Positions 45,722 through 56,277 of a stretch of DNA of 64,000 nucleotides are shown here, piece by piece. The stretch comes from Thereva unica (lineage: Eukaryota > Arthropoda > Insecta > Diptera > Therevidae). Within the stretch, counting starts at the first letter, position 1, and the number at the start of each line of letters is the position of its first letter. Under the pieces are notes generated by a model that saw only the letters and a list, made by a program, of their open reading frames with translations, made no database searches and was not told the origin of the DNA. The stretch covers positions 47,530,953 to 47,594,952 of the forward strand of contig OX465283.1 in the NCBI GenBank assembly GCA_949987705.1, written 5' to 3'. A program made the translations under genes and the position numbers.

Positions 45722-45970
45722 CAACTGCTTCTTTCTTCTTCTTCTTCTTTGATCCGTTAGCTGACGGTCCGAGCGGGACGTCCCCGCAACGGATACGCTG
45801 CTGTCGGTGCCGCTGGGTCCCGAACTCTATTCACGATTCGCTTCCATTCTCCTCGGTTTTTCGTGTATCCATGCGGTTTCTTGCCTAGTTTTTACGATCG
45901 ACTCGGCAGGTCGACAACCCTCCTCCTTTCACACTCTGGGCTTGGGACCAGACGAAGGCGGAGACAACTG
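45722..45970 (-). mobile_element. Internally deleted RTE element: 5' leader fused to 3' end with (GAA)n tail
   Basis: On the minus strand it starts with the leader of the 17.5-kb RTE copy (AGAGTGTGAAAGGAGGAGGG through GGCAAGAAACCGCATGGA). It then jumps straight to the C-terminal coding end N-R-G-E-W-K-R-I-V-N-R-V-R-D-P-A-A-P, continues to R-G-R-P-A-R-T-V-S and a stop, and ends in a (GAA)n tail. The whole endonuclease and RT are missing. It is about 245 bp, SINE-sized, and would depend on a full-length relative. Confidence 0.75.
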
Positions 45971-46374
45971 CAACCTTTAATAGTTAATAGTAATAATCGA
46001 GGATGTCGCAATATGATGTCTAAGTTGCCAACAGTTTCATGCGAGCTTGCTTCATCAAGCAAAACCATGAAAAAAATATAAGTGTGCTTAGGGTCGTCCA
46101 TAAATTACGTGAGGCGATTTTTGCGTTTTTGCGACTCCCCCTCCTATTTGGTGAGATGACGTGAGATTTCGCTCAACCCCATTTTTAAAAAAATCTCTAG
46201 TATTTACACTAAAAATACGTATTTACGGGCGTAACCCGTAAGTCAAATCGGACCTTTATAGAACTACAGGAAAGGCCCTCACGTATAAAATCCGAGTACG
46301 TAACCGTACTGGGTTACTAGACTGTAAAATTATATTTGCTTTGTATACATTAAGATGATATGGCATCAGGAGAT

Positions 46375-46455
46375 TATTCTTCTTCTTCTTTGATCCGTAA
46401 GTAGGTCCCAGCTGGACGTCCCCGCAACGTGTATACCTGCTGTCGGTGCCACTTT
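46375..46455 (-). repeat. Short 3' end of the same RTE family
   Basis: TTCTTCTTCTTTGATCCGTA and GGACGTCCCCGCAACG followed by CTGCTGTCGGTGCC match the 3' end of the deleted RTE copy at 45722-45830, in the same orientation, with the (GAA)n tail on the left. About 80 bp remain. Confidence 0.65.
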
Positions 46456-46487
46456 AAAAAATACTCCCAAAGTAAATATTTTCTCTA

Positions 46488-47150
46488 GTATCCACCAGAA
46501 ACTAGTTAGTTTTTCCCTTTCTCTAACAAGTAACTAACGAGAAAAAATCGTGAGGGCTTTGTTAGATTATGTAACGCTAGCTTTTGCAATGGCCTTGTAG
46601 TCTTGGGAGAAACTGACGAGCGCCTCGTCGTATACTGGCCATTAACTCGCAACAAACTAACCAGTAGCTTGAAGAAAACTAGCCAATCCCTCGTAGAAAA
46701 CTAACTAGCCCCCAGTAGAAAACCAGCCGAATACTTTCAAAAAACTATACGACTTAAAACTATCCGGCAGAAAACTAACCAGTGGCTCGTAGGAATAGCT
46801 GGTCTAGGTACATATTTTTCTATACAGGCGAAAAAATTATGACTGAACGAATTTTTTCGTAAGAATCCATAAAGAATAACACAACTATCAAATTAAAATA
46901 TTTTATTAACATTTTATTTGATTTTGTAATAATATAATTTTTTGGTAATATTTCTTAAATCTTCTTCCGCGCGAGTTACTTCTAGGATGATGCTGGAATA
47001 GCTTTTTCCGATAAGTTTCTCTCGAGTTATTCGTAGGAAAAAACTGGAATCGTTTTTCGCAACATTTACTAACAAGCTACTCGAAAGGGCTTGTCAAAAC
47101 TAGAAGAATTTCTACTTTCTATTTTTCCGCTTGTAGTGGATACACAACTA
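46488..47150. repeat. Degenerate reiteration of GTAGAAAACTAACCAG between inverted ends
   Basis: Between AGTATCCACCAGAAACTAG on the left and AGTGGATACACAAC on the right, which are partly inverted copies, the sequence repeats a word like GTAGAAAACTAACCAGTNGCTC many times with variation (46610-46800 most clearly). It may be a decayed MITE with an internal satellite. Non-coding. Confidence 0.45.
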
Positions 47151-47861
47151 CCAAAACGTGAGCTCTAACTCAACAAGAACTTCAATACGCTAAAATTCAG
47201 CGTGTGACTTCCTGTAGTTCTATATTCTAAGGGCGTTTTCGCGAGTCATCGTATCGTACGCTGCAACATTCGCGTCGCGGCTAAACAATCGATGATACTT
47301 TCTGGAATTCGCGTAAAATTTTTTCCGTAAGATTTAGCCATATCTTAAGGCTCCCATTTATACACAGGTGGCCGGCAGGTCGTGGTCTGAAAGTTTTCCC
47401 CTTGAGGCCGAGTCTCATCACACACGCCCCGGCCGCCAACTGTATAGACGTCAGTTCGTGCCTGAAGATCTGAACTGAACACTCTCAAGCCGTGACTTTA
47501 CGGCAAGAACTGTAGGATCATGACTTGTGTAATCATGACTTCACCTGCATGCCACGGGCTGTGGCGGATACCTGAAGTATCATCCCTCAGTCAGATTGAG
47601 AAATCTGTGGCCTTAGTCGGGCCGTGCCGGCAGATCTGGTCTAAAAGGCCTCTGACTACCGGCTGCCTGTAAGCGAATGGGAGGTCTTTACTGGAGAAGC
47701 AAGTTTTACTTAATATACATAGGTCAGATTTTTTTAGAAATTTTATACTGTTTCTTAAAAAAAATTACGTGGTATTTGTCGAGACCCCCTCTCTCCCTAA
47801 AGATTCAGCTCGACCCCCTCCCCGCCAAAAACCTCACTTAATTAATGGACGACCCTTTTAG

Positions 47862-49310
47862 ACCACCCTTTAGAAGTAAAAATTTTTTGCCCAACAGCTA
47901 GTGATATGCAATAGATATAGTGTAAGGTCTGTCGGATATATAGTACGCTTTGAGAAAAGTCAGGCCAAGGACAGATGATGGTAACGAGCCTACTGAGCGA
48001 CTTGATACTAGTACCTACACTTTGATAATATAACCTAAAACCGAACCAAAGGTTTTTTGATAGCTGATATATTTTTGGTCTAGCGTAATATCTCATCAAG
48101 TGAGGTTCCTCCTTAAGCCGTGGTACTTTTGTCTGTTTAGACCAGGCGTTGTCATCCACGAATTTGATTCAACATATGCTCTTTCAATCTTGTGTCGAGC
48201 AATTAGTTATTAATTATTATTATAATTTAGTAATGAAGGCTTGCACGATTGGCGCACCAACCGACTAAAATATCGCTTTCAAGTATCCACTTTCAATCAA
48301 TAAATTTAAATCAAAATTTTACCATCACTTACTAAAATATTTCTTGAAGAATGAACAATAAAAGCCGTTATGTAGTAATAATTATTAAAAAAGTAAACAT
48401 AACCTTTATGACATGCCATACACAATATCAACAGCGTTGGCTACTGTTACTTAATATTACTTAATAAACTTCACCGGTTAAATGATTAGGAGTTCATAAA
48501 TCAAAATGATTGTTAGTTTACTTAGTAGAGTTGACTGTGCGTAAACAGGAACTTTGCCATCATAATGCGATATTTGAAGAAGCACCGAGATATTATTAAT
48601 GCAAGAAAGGCGTGGCAGCTTCATATTACTAACGAGTTTTCCACCTGAGTATTCATTAATATTCATTATTAATATGTTCTATTAATAAAATAAAACTGTT
48701 TGCTTCCGGTACCGTTCATTTATCATATTTATTTATAATTGTTTTAAAAATTTTATTATCTTAAAAGTTTATCAGGGCATAAAATTTCAAACAGAACAGG
48801 TCGAGATATATTTTTTATTAGCACCAGTGTTTATGCAATTTTATTTACGATATTGATAGCTGCAAGAGGCTTATATGGTTATGCAATTTTTAAATGTAAC
48901 TGCCAGAGTGAAAGAAATTTATAGCACAAAATTTAGTAGGTTTTTTAATAAGTGTTTCGAGTATAATATGAAGCAGTTTAAACTTAAAACAATGCCCTGA
49001 TTTCAGTCACTCTCTTACGTAAACAGAAACATGTAATATCAATAAGGTGATTTGTATCGTATTCAATATTCAACCTAACTTTACCGGTAATTTGCTCAAC
49101 ACTTTGTTAACAGTCACATGGAGTTATGTCGCTAAATATATAAATCGCTTATTAATAGTCACAAAGTGCTTCTGCATGAAAATTGCTACACAACCAAAAG
49201 CTACAACCACAATCCTAAAGTTTGCCAATTGACGGAAATCCCAGCTTGTTAAATTATTCTTTATTCTAAAACTTTGTTGAGACTATTTATTTAAGTGTGC
49301 TTTAGGTAAG
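47862..49310. other. Unassigned AT-rich stretch
   Basis: The 105-codon minus-strand frame at 47842-48159 runs into the element end at 47.86 kb and shows no family motif. I do not consider it a gene. The rest is AT-rich with nothing supported. Confidence 0.35.
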
Positions 49311-49569
49311 AATAAATACAGTGCCCGAAATTGAGTTAAGTTCACCCAACACTTCTATGTTTCAGAGCGTTTTCCTCAGCCCCATTTTGTTGTGGAAACC
49401 TGAATTTTAACATAGTTGCCTTTCTAGGGGTTGCGAATAAGTGGTAAAAAAATTATATCGCTAGCTCTCTTAATAACGGTAAAATGCATACCGGAAGTAA
49501 AAGCATTTCAGTTTGAAGCATTTTTAGTGCGAAATTGATTTAAGTTCAGTAAAAAATATAAAGAAAAAA

Positions 49570-50592
49570 GTGTTCTTATTGCTATAAATTAACTTTATTT
49601 AGTAGTTGGTCGATCCTCCATTGTTTTTATGACTGGAAAATATTTTTTTCTCATACTCGCCACTAATGTGTGGAGCATTTCCTCCGGAATTAAATTCAAA
49701 GCATGTTAAATGATTATTTTGAGCGATTTTATATTTTCAAACTGCCTTCCATGATCATACACCTTTCTGACTACAATTCTCCATAAATCTTCTACCGGAT
49801 TTAAACCCGTAGAGTGTGCCAGCCAATTCAAAACGGGATACTTTTGCTCCTTATACCCCGGCTTCACCGCCCTAATTTTAATCAAGTTCACTTCAATATG
49901 CAAAAGTGGCTTCACCGGCATTGTTCAGTAGAGAAAGCTTCGTGTGTGACGTATTACATTTGAAAGCTCCTTTATAGAGATGGAAAATGGAATTTTCAAT
50001 GCTTTGTGGGATTTAAATTTTTTATTTAATAATACCTATTATAAAATAAATGTAATTGAGTATATATTTATTCATTGACAGACATCTATACTTCCTTTTT
50101 TGATCCATGTTTATTTTTTCAAAGCTCTTACTTTAACTGTCATGTAATAATACATCAGTTGCCATGGAAATATTCCAATTTTTTACTCTCTTTTGAGCGA
50201 GCTTTTACTTTGAAACTCAATTTCATGTTCTGTAGGCCCAAAGCAGGCATTTTTTCCTGACTTTAAAATGTGAAAAATGTATGGGAAATCAGGAAATTTT
50301 AAAGTACAGTAGACTAATTTGCTCGAACTTGCGAAAATTTGGCGGTGAAGCCGGGGTATTAATCAATTTCATAGTAGCTCTTTCTTTATGGATAGGTGCA
50401 CTATACTATTGAAAGGTCCAACTATCGCCATGTGCATTCTCTCCCAATACGACTAAAACATCGTCCAAAAGGGCAATGTAGTATTCAGCACACATCCGGG
50501 TAGTTATCCAACAAATTGGACTCTTTTTACGAGCAGAAAAAGCGGCCCAAACCATCACTGTGCCTCCTCCAAAATTTCGGCTCGAAGGAACA
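49570..50592 (-). pseudogene. Tc1 transposase, left arm, truncated and interrupted
   Basis: Reading leftward from about 50592: [15 protein letters not shown], then [13 protein letters not shown] and G-E-N-A-H-G-D-S-W. The catalytic Q-Q-D block is lost to a stop and changes. A MITE interrupts at 49854-50358. After it come Y-P-V-L-N-W, then G-L-N-P-V-E-D-L-W-R-I-V-V-R-K-V-Y, the block holding the catalytic Glu. The N-terminal helix-turn-helix half is absent. Inactive. Confidence 0.75.
49854..50358. mobile_element. 505-bp MITE with TACCCCGGC ends inside the Tc1 left arm
   Basis: TACCCCGGCTTCACCGCC at 49854 and its exact inverse GGCGGTGAAGCCGGGGTA at 50341-50358 are the ends, with further partial similarity (AATTTT, CAAGTTC). 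Flanked by TTA at 49851-49853 and 50359-50361, a TWA duplication of PIF/Harbinger type. Removing it roughly restores the transposase alignment. Non-coding. Confidence 0.75.
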
Positions 50593-50594
50593 CC

Positions 50595-51251
50595 ACAGCA
50601 TAAATTGCTAAGGCTTAAATTTGCCGAGAATGTAATGTCAAGGGACAAGGAATGACGAAGTGTTATTTTTTCTGATGAAATTTTTTTTATCTCGACGGGC
50701 CAGATGGCTGCCAATACTTTTGGCATGACCTTAAAAAAACACCTGAAGTTCCTTGGAGCCGAAATTTTGGAGGAGGCACAGTGATGGTTTGGGCCGCTTT
50801 TTCTGCTCGTACAAAGAGTCCAATTTGTTGGATAACTACCCGGATGTGTGCTGAATACTACATTGCCCTTTTGGACGATGTTTTAGTCGTATTGGGAGAG
50901 AATGCACATGGCGATAGTTGAGCATTTCAGCAGGATGATGCACCCATCCACAAAGCGAGAGCTACACTAAAGTGGTTTGAGGAGCAGCAGATCCCAATTT
51001 TGGATTGGCCCGCACGCTTTCCTGATCTAAATCCAATAGAAAACCTTCGGGGCATTGTAGTCAAGAAGGTGTATGCCCATGGAAGGCAATTTGAAAATGT
51101 AGAATCACTTAAAATAGCCATCCAACAAGCTTGGAATTCAATTCCGGAGGGAATGCTCCAAACATTAGTGGCGAGCATGAGAAGAAGAATTTTCCATGTT
51201 ATAAAAAAACAATGGAGGATGGGCCAATTACTAAATAAAGTTAATTTATAG
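50595..51251 (+). pseudogene. Tc1 transposase, right arm, catalytic domain only
   Basis: Starts with L-R-L-K-F-A-E-N-V, then the first catalytic region V-I-F-S-D-E (frames shifted), [13 protein letters not shown] and [11 protein letters not shown] stop follows G-D-S. It continues with F-Q-Q-D-D-A-P-I-H-K-A and P-D-L-N-P-I-E-N-L. From the Asp in Q-Q-D to the Glu are 34 residues, i.e. DD34E, the Tc1 spacing. It ends at N-K-V-N-L and a TAG/TAA-rich 3' region. The paired DNA-binding domain is missing; at least one stop and one shift are present. Confidence 0.8.
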
Positions 51252-51514
51252 CAATAAGAACCCTTTTTTCTTTATATTTTTTAGTGAGCTTAAATCAATT
51301 TCGCACTAAAAATGCTTCAAATTGAAATGCTTTTAATTCCGGTATGCATTTTACCGTTATTAAGAGAGCTAGCGATATAATTTTTTACCACTTATTCGCA
51401 ACCCCTAAAAAGGCAACTATGTTAAAATTCAGGTTTCCACAACAAAATGGGGCTGAGGAAAACGCTCTGAAACATAGAAGTGTTGGGTGAACTTAAATCA
51501 ATTTCGGGCACTGT

Positions 51515-51925
51515 ATTTATTCTAAAACTTCTAAAACGTAGGAATATACATATTTATTATAAAATGTCTTTTGTTACAATGCAGGCGTAATCCGACTAAG
51601 ATCAACCAATTTTTATGGTCCATGACCTCGACTAATTAGCGCAGTTGCATTCACTATGCCTATGCTTTTATTACCTGACTTGAATATATTCGACATTCCT
51701 ATTTCTTCTTTCTCATGTGAGTGCAACTGTACACATTTCTCACACTTTAAGCAATTCCTAATTAGGAAATCAAACCCAAACTAACTGTAGTTGTGACACC
51801 TTATATCCCATCTTAATTGGGAACCAACACACTTCGTTTTGCCTGGACTAAACTTCTCGGTACCCTTATTACTAACGATTATTTCGGTATCTTTTCTACT
51901 CTTGTTATACGACCAATTATTAGGT
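51515..51925. other. Unassigned stretch
   Basis: No coding or repeat feature supported. Confidence 0.3.
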
Positions 51926-51929
51926 CATT

Positions 51930-53830
51930 TTACCAACCCCGTTTTAAAAACCATTAAAGCTTTTAATATAGCCTAAAACTGATTAAGGGTTCATATCCCA
52001 AATATCTCTAAGAGGAGAGTATGGAAGTCGCAATGGAGGAGGCTCAATATCTTCCTCGCTGCAACCTCACAGTTGCACAGCAAGTGCTCCGCTTGGGAAC
52101 CAACAGTTACAATCAACTTAGATGATAATTAAGCGAACAGTGGCCCCTCAGAAGCTCTCTTATTATTGAAATTCAAAAGTTTGTTCACTTTAGCTTTGTC
52201 ACTTTCGATGAATCTTTTAGCTTCACCTTCACCTATGAAGAAACAGCCGGTCGATCCAATTTTTGATGAATGTTCTTACGTGGCAGCTTGCTAAGCTGCA
52301 GAAAGGTTCTGGAACGACAAGTGATGAGTCTGCCCCTACTCTAGCCAGGCCGGCGGCAGCCTCATTACCAATGTGATCTTCGTGGTCCGGAGTCCACATT
52401 AGCGTAACATTGTTGACAATCTAGGAGACAACCTAGAACAGTCTTTGATGACACCCTGTGAGATTACAGGGCAGCTTCAGTGTCCGAGAAAATAACAATG
52501 TTAGAGCTATTTGAAGCTCTATTAATACAGGTTTGAGCGCACACCTGGATGGCGACTACTTCAGCCTAAAAAACAGTTGGGGTGGTGGCCAGAGCAATGA
52601 ATATTTGGCTCCTTCGGCCATAGACGCCAGTTCTACCTCATTATCGGGTTTGGAACCGTCCTAATACCAAAAGGCCGTGCTTCCTGGAGGAGTGGTATCG
52701 GACAATGATATCTTTGGCTCCAGGTTTAGCCTCTTGAGAATCGAGAAATGATCCAGAAGGTCTCCTGGCTTAAAGGAGAATAGCTCCCAGAGACGCACTG
52801 CCCCCGATATAGCCTCCTTCTTCACTAATAGGTGGCGCGGAGGAGTATTCAGTAGGGCCTCCATTGCTACAGTCGGACCGGTACTTTTAGCTCCCGCGAT
52901 ACCAAGACAGGCCAGTCTTTGCACTCTGGCCAGCCTAGTCACAGCACGTTTTTGTTTGGTCTTGACCCACTATGCAATGGATGCCTACGTGGCCATACGC
53001 CTTCTGACCGTCGTATATAGCCAAAACATTCACCTCGGTTTGACGATCCAGATTGTGCCTACAAATTGACGATAGATATGGAGAGTTGTAATTGCCTTGG
53101 CAGTTATTCTCTCAATCTGAGCTTTCCAGGAGACGTTTTAATCCAGGATTATGCCCAGATATTTAACCTCCTTTGAGAATACCATTTCTTCAGGGAGCTT
53201 TTAAATTTAGCGTCCTTCTATTAGTAAATGATACAATGATAGTTTTTTTAGCATGCACATATGACAGAGCGACTTGCATCAGATCTAAAATGGTGCCATC
53301 ATGACCACCGCTAATCGTTATGACAATATCGTCTGCCTGTGCTTTAAAGCCGCGGCTATTCAGGTCGGCAAGAAGTTCGTCGATTACGATTGACCGCAAG
53401 AGGGGTGATAGGATGTCCTTTTGAGGACAGCCTTTAGCAGCCATTAGCGTTATCGATGCGCTATTCATCTCAGCAGTTATCAATCTGCTGCTGAGAAGCG
53501 GCGTGATCCATCTTGCTGTGAGGGGTTGAATGCAGTTTTCATTACTCACGTCGAAGCTGACGTTGTCAAACGCACCATCGATGTATGCAAAGGCGCACAG
53601 AGAGATTTCCTTGGTACTCAGGGACTTTTCAATATCTCTCAGTAAATGGCAGTCTCTGTAGAAGTGCCTGGACGGTAGGCAAATTGCAGGCAATGAAATG
53701 GGTTCGCTATAAGACCCTCTCCAATATGCCTGTCTAAAACCTACTCCATCGTTTTCAGGAGAAATATTTCGTAAGATTTCTTCCAAGCCTCTCTGAAGGG
53801 CTTGAAGGTGCCAAGGGCCAATTCAATCTT
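51930..53830 (-). pseudogene. I/R1-type LINE relic, relative of the 28-kb copy, including RT palm
   Basis: Reading leftward: D-G-V-G-F-R-Q-A-Y-W-R (about 53740); motif A as Y-I-D-G-A-F-D-N-V-S-F; motif B as K-G-C-P-Q-K-D-I-L-S-P-L-L; and motif C as A-Q-A-D-D-I-V-I, with Tyr changed to Gln (53340). The thumb then has L-A-R-V-Q-R-L-A-C-L-G-I-A-G-A-K and E-A-L-L-N-T-P-P. Decayed RNase H and tail follow to about 51950, where the terminal residues parallel those of the 28-kb ORF. Several deletions (one removes most of the sequence between the P-P-G-S-T-A-F-W-Y junction and its neighbours) and shifts are seen. It extends about 500 bp further 5' than the 28-kb copy. Confidence 0.8.
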
Positions 53831-53834
53831 ACTC

Positions 53835-55325
53835 ACAGCGAAAATCCTGTTTGCCAGGCCTTTGTTCCTATTCTAGGACTGGTGGGTAAGTACTACCTCC
53901 GATGCAATGTTAGGTTGTAAGACGAATCCAGTGTCAGTTACCTGAGAACCAGGGAAATGAGTGCTCAGTAATAGCTCCATGGACTTTGTATTGACAAATC
54001 TGAACTACAATTTATACTTTCTGAATTACAACTTACTAATCTGAATTACAATTGATACTTTCTGAATTGTAATTGGAAAAGTTGTAGTAGTCGAAAAAAT
54101 CTGAAAATTTGGGGGTTTCTTAGTTTCCACCAGAAAAACAAAAAAAAATTATAGGTGGTGAAGTCCAAAACATTGGTTGATTTGGTATGGAATGACCCAG
54201 TTTCAATCTTGAAAATATTTGTTACATATTTCAGTTATCATAAACATATTGCTTCGATCTACATTTAATGCCTGCATCGATCGTGGTTTTAAGCACACTC
54301 ATTTCATTTAACAATGCTTGTCCGCAGAGTCTGGGGAGTCTACTGTTGCTGATTTAGAAGCAGGCACAACAGTAGAAAAAAACGTTCTAAGCCTGTAATT
54401 TATAGCGCCTGGGAATAACGGTGCTGAAACACTATTATATTCGCTCTTAGAAATCTTAATGGTCGCAAAAATCAACCACTAAAAGCCGCTATTTTAATCT
54501 AGTAATACATCAACCTAAAATATTCCATAAATTTTTAACCTATATTATTCATACACACTTATTTAAAGCATTTGCCTAAATAATTAACCTTGAATCATAT
54601 TATTTACACATTTTCAACTTAAGTATTGTAGATTACATTTAAGTGGCTTCTGCCTTTAATCTTATTGTCTTATAGTCGTAGCCATAGATAAACATTCTGG
54701 TTGTTTGTGATGTCAGTAATCAAAGCGATATTTAATCTCCAAATCTAATAATAAAATTGACACAGTTGATACACGCGCCTTTTTAATATTAGATAACTTG
54801 TGGTATTCATACATATAATCTTTGAAGTAGATGAAGCAGTTAACATAAAATGAAGATTAAATCCTTTTTCAAAAAAAACTTAATCAAATGATTTCTGGAA
54901 TAATCCGAATTATTTTGTAGTATCTTTTTTTTTCTACGCAACAAAACCACCTGTTAGAAGTTGCCCACAAATGTCATGTCGACTTCTTTCATTGACCAGC
55001 TGTAATAACTTTCCTAGCTTATATTAATTTATATAGAGCAGTAGTCTAAGTATTCAGCTGTAATCGTGTTTTATAACAATAAACAACAAAATTTAAGAAA
55101 ACGTTATAAAACAAAAACAATTAACTCTTTCTAATATGTCTAACCAAAAATCTGAATTAAAGAATGCATGGTTTCTGTTAATCGGGCCTAGTTGCTTCAA
55201 ATTTCTCCAAGGCTTTTGACATATGGTCTAAAGTTTAGACTCTAAACTCTAAACTATTGATATTGGCTCACTTCGAAAGACCCGGGTTAATAATTAATAA
55301 TAATAATAGCTGGCCCGTTCAATCC
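53835..55325. other. AT-rich stretch with a short tandem duplication
   Basis: At 53996-54080 the phrase AATCTGAAYTACAATTKATAC followed by TTTCTGAATT occurs twice, nearly in tandem. The rest is low-complexity with no supported feature. Confidence 0.4.
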
Positions 55326-55329
55326 GAAT

Positions 55330-55510
55330 CTTACACAGGCTATATTTTAGAATCCCTACAAGATCCAAGAGTTCAAGCGCAGGGTTTATCGCCACATCCT
55401 ACAAAACCCTTGTGACTCCTCATAACGCGGAACCTATTCTACCCTTCGAACTAAACTTACTAGAAGATATTGCACCATGACGTGACAAACGCTACATGAC
55501 GGATGGATGG
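55330..55510 (+). repeat. 3' end of the recurring LINE family
   Basis: AAGAGTTCAAGCGCAGGGTTTATCG codes the E-F-K-R-R-V-Y-R block equivalent to that at 35590. GAACTAAACTTACTAGAAGATATTGCACCATGACGTGACA matches the UTR of the other copies. Ends near the tetranucleotide run GATGGATGG. Confidence 0.55.
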
Positions 55511-55593
55511 TAAAGTGCGATAAAATTAGAGTTTTAATTAACTTTGAACGAGTACCTGTGGGCAGAACGCAAGCGTACAGCCACCAGCGTCGC

Positions 55594-55790
55594 CAGTGGC
55601 GGTTCCTCTTTGGAAGCAAAGGAAGCAATGCTTCCCTTGACCAAATAGACAACTTCCTAAAAAAAAATTTAAATATATCAAGATTAATCACAAGAAAAAT
55701 CTTAATATATTTCCTCCTCTGGAGATATTACAGCTTCCCCATGTTATGTTAGGCCATGGTCATGATATGAACGGCGAGGGGCAGAGTGAC
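55594..55790. repeat. hAT-like terminus CAGTGGCGGTTCC
   Basis: CAGTGGCGGTTCCTCTTTGG followed by AAGCAAAGGAAGCAATGCTTCCC resembles the left end of hAT elements. The rest of the element is absent: a MITE begins at 55794. No opposite end seen. Confidence 0.4.
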
Positions 55791-55793
55791 AAT

Positions 55794-56263
55794 AAGCCTG
55801 TTCGCTTACTTAAAATGGGATCCCTCGGGATCCCGAGATTTTCGACAATAAAGTTGAAGAGTGGGGATAAAAATATGAAAGTAAGCGAACACCTTCTGGG
55901 CTGTTTTTGGCAAATCTAACCTAGAAATCACTTGGGTCTTCAAATTAATGACATAAAGCTATTGAAACTAATAATTTATGCATGAAATTATTTAAAATCT
56001 TGTTACTAGGCACCAAATAAAGAACTTATTTTCATCAAGTCGTAATCGTTTTGGTTTAACATGATAATTGACAGTTCCATTTGACAATTCAAATACACTA
56101 CAAACAGCAATCCACAATCGCCGGGACTCAAAACCTCTGGCACAAATTGGCAAGAGGGGAAGTGAAAATTTCCCCTCTTTTTCGAGCCCGAGAAAGTAAG
56201 CGAACACGAAATTGGCACAAATGGGATCCCGAGGGATCCCATTTGGAGTAAACGAACAGGCTT
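55794..56263 (-). mobile_element. 470-bp MITE, copy 2
   Basis: Inverted relative to copy 1 at 36964-37433, with the same 470-bp length and only scattered substitutions. Ends AAGCCTGTTCGCTTACTTAA and, inverted, AAGCCTGTTCGTTTACTCCA. It lies 14 bp from the BEL/Pao LTR. Confidence 0.8.
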
Positions 56264-56277
56264 AATACTAAAGTGCC

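Larger units (their letters stand above)
46089..47861. mobile_element. Possible 1.77-kb non-autonomous element with AGGGTCGTCCAT ends
   Basis: The left end AGGGTCGTCCATAAATTACG and the inverted right end AAGGGTCGTCCATTAATTAA match. Both are followed by GTGAGG and C-rich CCCCCTC sequence. The interior is non-coding and contains an RTE tail (46375-46455), a degenerate tandem array (about 46490-47150) and a GC-richer patch at 47360-47690 of unknown origin. Whether the two ends belong to one insertion is inferred from orientation and spacing. Confidence 0.5.
49319..51513. mobile_element. Head-to-head inverted dimer of a Tc1-like transposon
   Basis: The ends CAGTGCCCGAAATTGAGTTA and, inverted, CAGTGCCCGAAATTGATTTA are flanked by TA (49317-49318; 51514-51515). 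Similarity of the two arms runs about 275 bp through non-coding sequence, then continues into transposase coding. Each arm also has an inner repeat (GCGAAATTGATTTAAGTTCA near 49529; its inverse near 51285-51310), an IR/DR arrangement. Both arms read outward from the centre near 50592 and end in the same 3' terminus. The 5' terminus of a normal Tc1 copy is absent from both. The left arm also carries a MITE at 49854-50358. Confidence 0.8.

Noticed and set aside
47842..48159. 105-codon minus-strand frame
   Set aside because: It crosses the end of a repeat element at 47.86 kb and has no motif.
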